From positions 1 to 13,161 of the forward strand of contig JAHHQS010000112.1 of the NCBI GenBank assembly GCA_020026285.1: 13,161 bases of DNA. Reading direction: 5' to 3'. The notes under the pieces were generated by a model, which worked only from the letters and a program-made list of their open reading frames with translations, was not told the origin of the DNA and did not search any database. The DNA comes from Parabacteroides sp. (GTDB lineage Bacteria; Bacteroidota; Bacteroidia; Bacteroidales; Tannerellaceae). This document shows positions 7,341-13,161 of this stretch, piece after piece (position 1 is the first letter of the stretch; every line of letters begins with the position of its first letter). Position numbers and translations under genes: made by a program.

Positions 7341-10300
7341 TCAATTTATTGGAGTAAACAAATCCGAATTTTCTTCTATAAAATCTTCTAACGGTGTAGC
7401 ATAATGCCATGAAAGCACTACGTAACCAGCATTTTCTAAAGCTTCTCGTTTCAATACGTCATCTTCTTGAACCTCAAATCTGTCGTGAGGAGTTCCATCA
7501 CAGAAGACGACAATTCTATCCCCGTACTGAAAATCGGGCTGCACATAATATAAGTTAGGAAACTTTGGTTGTGCCTTATCCGGCAAACGAAGACGATGTT
7601 CATAAAGGTACTTTAGAAATTCATATTCCGTTGAACTGTTATGGTCGCGAGCCGCTTCGAGTGCCCAATATTGATCATCATAACTTAATGATTGTCCAAC
7701 ATGGTGAACTTCGATAGTGGCGTCTTTCATTATTTTGAGTGCATTGTAAATCTCTCTGATATCAATCTGCTGATGATAAGGCTGATTATAATAATTAAGT
7801 AGATTACTATAGTCCGCAGGAAGAAGTTCTTCCAATTCTTCTTGTGAATATTCAGGCTTGTCAAAGCAAATTTCGTATGCTCTATTTACAACAGCTCTAT
7901 AGCTCTCTGGTTCTTTCACAAATCTGTCAAGAACACCAAGAGAACCTTCGGCATTTTCATAAATTAGGATATTTGGCACATCCAATTCACCCATCACGTC
8001 GGCCCCAATTTCGCTTCCTTCTACCTGGAAAACGTCTTCGATTGCCTGTTTAAACGCATATAAGAAAGTACGAACAGCAGCAGCATCCTTCAACATTAAT
8101 GCCTTCAATGGTTGAATATATATGGCATTAGCTGTACTTTCAGCAAACAGTTTGACAAATTTAGCACGATCATAGGCTTCCGGATTCTGTCCTTTATTAG
8201 CCTCTCGGTGTTTCAATTCATCGTTACTGATCCAATCGCCTGTCTTTGTGTCGAATGTAAATCCGTTACCATTCTTATCATTTCTCGACTCCAAAAAATA
8301 GGTCAATCTACATGAAGGAATATATCGAATATTGGCAAGATGACTTCCTTGGCTTAATAATTCGCTTTCGCAGATTGCCTTTGGGTCATCACAAGCAAAA
8401 TAAGTCTTCACTTGATAGAACTTACGATTACGTTCCTCTTCCTGACAGGTAATCTTTTCTTCCTCTTGAGCTATCATGTCTTGTGCTTCAATGCAGGTGC
8501 CAGGAATTAATTTTGCTGTGCCATCCAAAGATTCTCCTGTTATAATATCAGTATGATGCGTACTATTCTCCTGATCCTTATATATTACACCTGTTTTAGG
8601 ATTGTAAAAGAATTTATGTGGAGACACATCTGTGGAAATCATCATTCTCGTTACTCTGAATTTACCACCATTATTATAGATGATGTTCTGCGGACCGAAT
8701 TCACTCAAAGCCAAGAATTTAGGACGACTCAGATACTCAACTCTGTCATTCTTATATTGAAGCATGGCACGTTGTGGCAGCTTTGTAAAGTTATATCCAG
8801 GAAGGAAACCCTCACTCGCCAAATAACGATAAGGATAAAATTCATTTTCTTCCTTATTACGTCCCAAATTGATACCTAAAAGAGTTTCTCTCTGGTTAAT
8901 AGCACGACGTTCCTTCAGCAGGGCATTTTGGCGCTCAGTAGTATTCTCACCATATACATGGTTTCTTGTAATATGCTGTGCTTCTTCAATCTGTGTCTGA
9001 GCTTCTATATATAGCGCACGCCAACGGTTTAAAGACTTGTTAAAATCGTATTCATACGCATCGATTATTCCATCAATCCAACTATCAGTGAACCACCTTG
9101 GATTTTCAACATTGATTCTATTGGCGAGGAAAGTGTCAGTAACAACCTTTTTGAATATGGCTTTAACTTCTTGTTTTCTCTCATTTGAAAGTTGAAGATG
9201 AATACGAACCTCATCCTTTAGAGTGATGTTATGTATATCATCATAGTTTACTAACTGTGCAATACCTTCAGATAACTGTGGTATTGGACAAATAGACAAA
9301 ATAGTAGAATGCAGATGGGTACGGAAAAGTTCTTCGTTGATAAGTTCCATACGAGGGGCCTTCACTTCACCTTTAACCATCTTTTCGGGATGATTCAAGT
9401 AATAGTTTTCATGAGAATTTCGCGGACGACAGTAAGTATAGACTAAAGCAGCCTGACCACTACGACCGGCACGTCCTGCACGCTGTGTATAATTAGCAGG
9501 TGTAGGTGGAACGTTTCTCAAACCAACAATGGATAAGTCTTTTATGTCAATACCCAATTCCATTGTAGGAGAGCAATAAAGAATAGGGAAATTACCTTCT
9601 CTAAATTCTTGTTCCCTTTGTTCTCTATCTTCCTTCTGAACCTGACCTGTATGATCTTTAGCTTCAAGATTCACTTCTTGAAGAGGAATACTTTGGTAAA
9701 AATGTTGAAAATATCTATTAGGTTTGTTGACAAACGTATTTTCCCCCTTTAGCGTACGAATACGTATCATGTCACGGTGAATATTTTCCATATCCCCTTT
9801 ACACCAAAGGAACTGATTATATTTTACCTGATATAGACCCTGTTCAGATTTTATGTAATTGCCCAGCACGTTGAACAACGACTCCATATAGTCGATGTAC
9901 TCTTTTTCTGTAGTAAGGTGCCTATTCGCATTTGCTGAAAGATAGTCACGTACAAAAGTAGAAAGTTTACTTCGATAACCACCGCTCTCATATTTACGTT
10001 TACGATTGACACGAGGTTTTACCAGGAATAATTCACTGTAAGTCTCTATTTCGTCGTTTTCATCAAGTGTCCATGGTTTCTTCAAATTATCACGTACCTT
10101 CTTCATAAGGTCCTTTACCGCCGAAAGAGTTCGGTCAGAGCTATCAATACAAAGCTTATGTCTAAAATAATCAAGAATTTGTATAATAAACTCCTCTTTC
10201 TGTTCGTCAGTAAGTCCTTCTAATTCGGGAACATCGTACAAACGCTCACATCCGTTTTCTCCAGTAATTTCTTCATGCAGGTACTTATAATCTATTCTTA

Positions 10301-12509
10301 GGAGTGCACAATCCTCGAGGTTTGGCATGATTACAGACCAGTTACCAGCCAAGTCATCAAATATGATGGTTGACAAATAGTTCGTCATTATCTCTTCTAC
10401 ATCCTTTACAGCATGTCCTCTCAAATTTAGATACTTTGAATAATCTTCAAGTTTAAGACCTAAATTTTCAAATACAAGTCGAGCGATTCGAGAACTATCA
10501 ATTTCTCGATCTGCAGATTTAACCGCATTCCATATAGCAGAACGAACCTTACCTATTCGTACGAAATCATTAAAATGTCCAGCTTGAAGAGCTGCGTCCT
10601 GTCGAGCGTCGACAAATGTCATCACCTTTCTGTCAGATTCATCTACTCCGAGCATTTTCATGATGTTGACGTTCTCATATGAAAGCACTGTAGTAGCCGT
10701 ACTTCTGCCCTCACCTCCGATCTTAGCCAATTTAGACCATTCAGATTGTTTGCCCTTATATACAGCGTGTGCTGTAGGGTCATACATTAATGGTGATGGA
10801 ACGTATATGGCTTCCATGTATTCAATATCCTCCATTGGTGGATCAAATGACGCAAATCCCGACTGATTGACGTAAATTAATTTAGGAATACGTTCTTCGA
10901 AATTCTTCTTCAGTTTCCTTCCCTTCTTAGTCGTAGTTAGCCAATCATCTGGAATGTCGTCTGAATTTATATCTAACATGAATTCCGAGGCGGATTCTCC
11001 CTTATTAGGGATTATAATATATCCGTCAGTAACAGCGGTATCATCATCTGTTACAATACGACCGTCAAAATTCCTTGGTTGGATTCTATTATTTGCCTGA
11101 TCAAACTTCACAACATAGAACTCATGTCCGCTAATTCGACTGAAGACCAAAGGATAATACATGACTTTGACTTCGCCATGTGAAAGTTCATCACAATAAA
11201 GGTTCTCTTTTACTGAAATTCTTCTCGAACTATATGGTTCAATCGTCGCATACACATTTCCTGTTTGTGCTATGAACTGATGAATTTTATAAGGTAAAAC
11301 ATTTTCCTTATTGTTAGTATTGAAGCTGTTGCACCAATCCAAAACATCAAGAATATGTTTTATGCACTTGTCCTCAGATACATCTATTTGAGCACTTAGC
11401 TTCTTTGCAATCTTTTCAATAGAAACAGGATCACCACGGAAATATTTTTTCTCTTGTTTACTCCATTTTAAAGCAATATTTTGCTCAATCCATATCGCTG
11501 TAGGATATTTCTTTATGTCCTCTAAACAATCAGTCTTTTTAACTCCAGACTTAATCGCTTGACACAGCATTGCCTCTGTTGGCTCTTCCTCTGATAGACC
11601 AATTGTCAGGGTTTCGTCTATGACCTGATCCTTTGAATAGTTGGAACCAAAAATACATGATGCTACTTCTGCAACTTTTTCGCGCTGTTCAGCGTAGGTC
11701 ATTGTTTCATCAGCTACCATAGTTGCCGATGTACCAAAGCAAAGCACATGTCCAGAAGCCTGAGATTTAATACGGCGTATTAGAAACGAAACATCACTTC
11801 CCTGCATGCCTCTATAGGTATGCAGTTCGTCAAAAACTAAATAATGTAGGTTGTCCAAGAAACACTTACGAAGTCCTTCCTCATTACCAGCACGAGTCAT
11901 TAACAGCTCGAGCATCATATAGTTAGTCAAAATGATGTTTGGAGGTGTCTCTTGCATTTTAGAACGAACTTCTTCATTCTCCTGTCCTGTATACTTACCA
12001 AAGGTAAAAGGACATGGACGACCAGCTGCTTCTTCGAACGTCATTTTATAGCGGTTCAACTCTTCCCACTGTGAATTGATTAACGCATTCATAGGGTACA
12101 CAATAATGGCCAATGTCTTTTCTTTGCAACTCGCTTCGTGCTGCAAAATATAATTAAAGATGGTAGCCATAAATGTTCTTGACTTACCAGACCCTGTACC
12201 AGAGGTTACAATGAATTCTTTATCCTGACAGCCTAATTCAATAGCTTCCTGCTGGTGCTTGTAGAAATTATTCGAAAAAAACAATTCCAAGTCCTTATGA
12301 ATAGGCAATCCTTGCGTAATCATGTCTTTAACACCAATTCCCTGCTCGAAATTAGGATTAAATTGAATCAATGCCTGTGGCCAAAGTTCTTCTTGTTTAA
12401 TAGATTCAGCCACCTTTTCTTTAATTCGTTCATCCTTTATGGTGACAAAACTTTCCAGATAACTCTTGTAGCTGTCTTTAAGCCTATTATATAATTCTAT
12501 TATATTCAT
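7341..12509 (-). CDS. Giant DEAD/DEAH helicase with DUF1998-like region and C-terminal Vsr/DUF559-like nuclease (DrmA/DrmB- or DruE-like)
   Basis: This 1722-aa protein combines a superfamily 2 helicase with a nuclease. Helicase motifs are YKHQQEAI (83-90), Walker A TSGTGSGKS (102-110), Ia YPMNALINSQ (138-147), Walker B DELH (227-230), III GTSATM (259-264), DARQDAALQAGHF (634-646), V SPTMELGID (980-988) and VI QRAGRAGRSG (1009-1018). The two RecA halves are thus about 700 residues apart, as in the large DUF1998-type helicases. A DUF1998-like region (with SEFGPQNIIYNNGGKF near 1266-1285) follows. The last 98 residues carry a nuclease pattern: E1628/E1630, PDF with D1659, VVFCDG with D1671, HD at 1675-1676, K1687, then GYVVLSW. 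In DISARM, DrmA and DrmB are separate; here they appear fused, with the nuclease added. DruE of Druantia is the other family with a giant helicase of this kind. The gene follows the HTH gene by 29 nt, and the ATG at 12509 is the only sensible start. Confidence 0.9.
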   Translation of the reverse strand: MNIIELYNRLKDSYKSYLESFVTIKDERIKEKVAESIKQEELWPQALIQFNPNFEQGIGVKDMITQGLPIHKDLELFFSNNFYKHQQEAIELGCQDKEFIVTSGTGSGKSRTFMATIFNYILQHEASCKEKTLAIIVYPMNALINSQWEELNRYKMTFEEAAGRPCPFTFGKYTGQENEEVRSKMQETPPNIILTNYMMLELLMTRAGNEEGLRKCFLDNLHYLVFDELHTYRGMQGSDVSFLIRRIKSQASGHVLCFGTSATMVADETMTYAEQREKVAEVASCIFGSNYSKDQVIDETLTIGLSEEEPTEAMLCQAIKSGVKKTDCLEDIKKYPTAIWIEQNIALKWSKQEKKYFRGDPVSIEKIAKKLSAQIDVSEDKCIKHILDVLDWCNSFNTNNKENVLPYKIHQFIAQTGNVYATIEPYSSRRISVKENLYCDELSHGEVKVMYYPLVFSRISGHEFYVVKFDQANNRIQPRNFDGRIVTDDDTAVTDGYIIIPNKGESASEFMLDINSDDIPDDWLTTTKKGRKLKKNFEERIPKLIYVNQSGFASFDPPMEDIEYMEAIYVPSPLMYDPTAHAVYKGKQSEWSKLAKIGGEGRSTATTVLSYENVNIMKMLGVDESDRKVMTFVDARQDAALQAGHFNDFVRIGKVRSAIWNAVKSADREIDSSRIARLVFENLGLKLEDYSKYLNLRGHAVKDVEEIMTNYLSTIIFDDLAGNWSVIMPNLEDCALLRIDYKYLHEEITGENGCERLYDVPELEGLTDEQKEEFIIQILDYFRHKLCIDSSDRTLSAVKDLMKKVRDNLKKPWTLDENDEIETYSELFLVKPRVNRKRKYESGGYRSKLSTFVRDYLSANANRHLTTEKEYIDYMESLFNVLGNYIKSEQGLYQVKYNQFLWCKGDMENIHRDMIRIRTLKGENTFVNKPNRYFQHFYQSIPLQEVNLEAKDHTGQVQKEDREQREQEFREGNFPILYCSPTMELGIDIKDLSIVGLRNVPPTPANYTQRAGRAGRSGQAALVYTYCRPRNSHENYYLNHPEKMVKGEVKAPRMELINEELFRTHLHSTILSICPIPQLSEGIAQLVNYDDIHNITLKDEVRIHLQLSNERKQEVKAIFKKVVTDTFLANRINVENPRWFTDSWIDGIIDAYEYDFNKSLNRWRALYIEAQTQIEEAQHITRNHVYGENTTERQNALLKERRAINQRETLLGINLGRNKEENEFYPYRYLASEGFLPGYNFTKLPQRAMLQYKNDRVEYLSRPKFLALSEFGPQNIIYNNGGKFRVTRMMISTDVSPHKFFYNPKTGVIYKDQENSTHHTDIITGESLDGTAKLIPGTCIEAQDMIAQEEEKITCQEEERNRKFYQVKTYFACDDPKAICESELLSQGSHLANIRYIPSCRLTYFLESRNDKNGNGFTFDTKTGDWISNDELKHREANKGQNPEAYDRAKFVKLFAESTANAIYIQPLKALMLKDAAAVRTFLYAFKQAIEDVFQVEGSEIGADVMGELDVPNILIYENAEGSLGVLDRFVKEPESYRAVVNRAYEICFDKPEYSQEELEELLPADYSNLLNYYNQPYHQQIDIREIYNALKIMKDATIEVHHVGQSLSYDDQYWALEAARDHNSSTEYEFLKYLYEHRLRLPDKAQPKFPNLYYVQPDFQYGDRIVVFCDGTPHDRFEVQEDDVLKREALENAGYVVLSWHYATPLEDFIEENSDLFTPIN

Positions 12510-12532
12510 CTTTGAAAGGTTTATGTGAATAA

Positions 12533-12552
12533 CTTCAGCTAATTAGCTGAAG
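12533..12552. promoter_or_regulatory. Perfect 20-bp palindrome between regulator and helicase gene
   Basis: CTTCAGCTAATTAGCTGAAG is self-complementary over all 20 bases. It contains the TAG stop of the HTH gene (12539-12541) and ends 23 nt before the helicase ATG. As RNA it would form an 8-bp stem with a 4-nt loop. On the minus strand it is followed by TTATTCACAT, which is not a proper T tract, so a strong terminator is unlikely. An operator for the XRE protein, or an RNA element that tunes how much helicase is made relative to regulator, fits better. The role is inference. Confidence 0.55.
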
Positions 12553-12742
12553 AATGAATTAAGTCTTTTGCATCTATCTTTAGTAGTTGGGCTATTTTCA
12601 TCAGTACATCCAATGATGGCTGTGACTTATTAGTACACCATTTAGATACAGTCGCTGGATTTTTACCAAGTTGTTCTGCTAACCACTTGCTTGTTTTCTT
12701 ACTTTCAACAAGTGCTATCTTTATTCTATTGATATCCGCCAT
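12539..12742 (-). CDS. XRE-family HTH transcriptional regulator
   Basis: This 67-aa DNA-binding protein is a single Cro/C1-type helix-turn-helix domain. KWLAEQLGKNPATVSKW is the HTH core, followed by SQPSLDVLMKIAQLLKI, the usual closing helices; nothing else is fused to it. The ATG at 12742 (MADINRI) is chosen over the upstream in-frame ATG at 12772, because the longer start would overlap the -7 promoter box and add ten residues that do not belong to the fold. It is the first gene of the defence operon, 29 nt before the giant helicase. Small XRE regulators of this type commonly control restriction and other defence genes, so autoregulation and delayed expression of the operon are likely. Two palindromes flank it as candidate binding sites. 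Family assignment is firm; target sites are inferred. Confidence 0.85.
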   Translation of the reverse strand: MADINRIKIALVESKKTSKWLAEQLGKNPATVSKWCTNKSQPSLDVLMKIAQLLKIDAKDLIHSSAN

Positions 12743-12769
12743 AAGTATTAAATTTATTTGCTTAAAACG

Positions 12770-12777
12770 CAAATATA
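12770..12777 (-). promoter_or_regulatory. Bacteroidota-type -7 promoter box of the defence operon
   Basis: On the minus strand TATATTTG matches the Bacteroidota housekeeping -7 consensus TAnnTTTG. It lies 27 nt upstream of the HTH ATG at 12742, implying a leader of about 20 nt. No clear -33 TTTG is seen at the expected distance; that position is taken by the edge of an AT-rich inverted repeat. I find no comparable box between the HTH gene and the helicase gene, so this promoter probably serves the whole four-gene operon. Confidence 0.55.
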
Positions 12778-12796
12778 ATTATTTAAATTAAATAAT
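12778..12796. promoter_or_regulatory. Candidate operator: 19-bp AT-rich inverted repeat abutting the -7 box
   Basis: Arms ATTATTTAA (12778-12786) and TTAAATAAT (12788-12796) are exact complements around one central base. The repeat directly touches the -7 box, in the spacer where a bound repressor would block RNA polymerase. A dimeric XRE protein encoded just downstream is the obvious candidate ligand. AT-rich palindromes arise by chance more easily than mixed ones, hence moderate confidence. Confidence 0.4.
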
Positions 12797-12846
12797 CTGG
12801 TAAAATATCTGAGTTTTTTACGGGCAAGGATTTTAACAATATCAAC

Positions 12847-12875
12847 AAAAAAAAGAGAGGCAATAGCCCCTCTTT
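12847..12875 (-). terminator. Intrinsic terminator of the 12881-13144 gene
   Basis: On the minus strand AGAGGGGC (12866-12873) pairs with GCCTCTCT (12854-12861), with one G-T wobble, around a TATT loop. Extra A-T pairs lie at the base, and eight Ts follow at once (12847-12854). It starts a few nucleotides after the TGA stop at 12881-12883. This is a textbook rho-independent terminator and separates the small acidic gene from the defence operon. Confidence 0.85.
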
Positions 12876-12880
12876 AATCG

Positions 12881-13144
12881 TCATAAATTTCCAAATGTAA
12901 CTCTCCTGACAGTCAATGAATAAGTATCAGTTATTTTCCATTCAGGATCTTCCATATCATCTTCACACCCCCAATCCTCAGGATCCTCATTTTCTCGGAA
13001 GGAATCGGTTTCAAACTCTACTAACTTATCATATATTTCTGTGCTCCACTCTGGAAATAATTCTTCTAAGGTTTCAAAGGAATCGGCTGCTGAAGGATGT
13101 TTGGAAACAAATTCTTTATAACGTTCGTACAATGAGTTCGGCAT
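12881..13144 (-). CDS. Small acidic hypothetical protein, 5' end uncertain
   Basis: From the ATG at 13142-13144 the frame gives 87 residues, beginning MPNSLYERYKEFVSKHPSAA and ending RRVTFGNL. The middle is strongly acidic (ENEDPEDWGCEDDMEDPEW). There is no signal peptide, membrane segment or catalytic motif that I recognise. A good terminator follows directly, which supports it as a real gene end. The frame stays open upstream of the ATG to the window edge (EWDAV precedes the Met), so this may be the C-terminal part of a longer protein. Another frame shows a TAA overlapping the ATG (TAATG), so an overlapping upstream gene is the alternative. It has its own terminator and is probably not part of the defence operon. 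Function unknown. Confidence 0.6.
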   Translation of the reverse strand: MPNSLYERYKEFVSKHPSAADSFETLEELFPEWSTEIYDKLVEFETDSFRENEDPEDWGCEDDMEDPEWKITDTYSLTVRRVTFGNL

Positions 13145-13161
13145 TACAGCGTCCCATTCTT

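Noticed and set aside
264..12509. BREX or type I restriction-modification locus
   Set aside because: There is no PglZ, BrxC or BrxL for BREX and no HsdS or HsdR for type I. The SNF2 N-terminus and giant helicase fit DISARM-related systems better.
12533..12552. Intrinsic terminator of the XRE gene
   Set aside because: The hairpin is followed by TTATTCACAT rather than a run of T, and the downstream helicase gene has no separate promoter that I can see.
12743..12772. Ten-residue N-terminal extension of the XRE gene from the ATG at 12772
   Set aside because: That start would lie within the TATATTTG box, and the added residues do not belong to the HTH fold.
1..13161. CRISPR arrays, tRNA or rRNA genes, insertion sequences and attachment-site repeats
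   Set aside because: No regularly spaced repeats, cloverleaf sequences, transposase or integrase genes, or matching direct repeats at the flanks were found by eye.

Overview
The window reads as an anti-phage defence island from a Bacteroidota genome, probably Bacteroidales. The DNA is AT-rich. The one clear promoter has a TAnnTTTG-type -7 box, gene starts lack strong Shine-Dalgarno sequences, and every supported gene is on the minus strand. The taxonomic call is an inference from these traits and from the look of the proteins; no search was run.

In transcription order (high to low coordinates) the layout is as follows. A small acidic protein of unknown function (12881-13144, possibly the C-terminal part of a longer protein) ends at a strong intrinsic terminator (12847-12875). 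A short intergenic region follows with a Bacteroidota-type promoter (12770-12777) abutting an AT-rich inverted repeat. Next is a small XRE-type HTH regulator (12539-12742), whose stop codon lies inside a perfect 20-bp palindrome. Three very large genes follow with 6-nt gaps: a 1722-aa DEAD/DEAH helicase with a probable DUF1998-type region and a C-terminal Vsr/DUF559-like nuclease (7341-12509), a 959-aa SNF2 helicase resembling DrmD (4455-7334), and a 1394-aa Eco57I-type N6-adenine methyltransferase resembling DrmMI (264-4448). A stem-loop (216-250) just after the methyltransferase stop probably ends the operon. The 5' end of another same-strand gene (1-158) runs off the left edge.

The three large genes look like a DISARM-related defence module in an unusual form. 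The DrmA-like helicase and DrmB-like parts appear fused, and a nuclease is appended to that polypeptide. No PLD-family DrmC is visible. The likely division of labour, by analogy with DISARM, is that the methyltransferase marks host DNA as self while the two helicases and the nuclease act on unmodified incoming DNA. The XRE protein at the operon head probably controls expression.

The strangest DNA-level signal is inside the methyltransferase gene. A perfect 20-bp inverted repeat with a 5-nt loop (843-887) is joined directly to a 21-bp palindrome (885-905). The whole 63-bp block is GC-rich, exactly codon-aligned, and encodes residues 1182-1202 in the probable DNA-recognition part of the enzyme.
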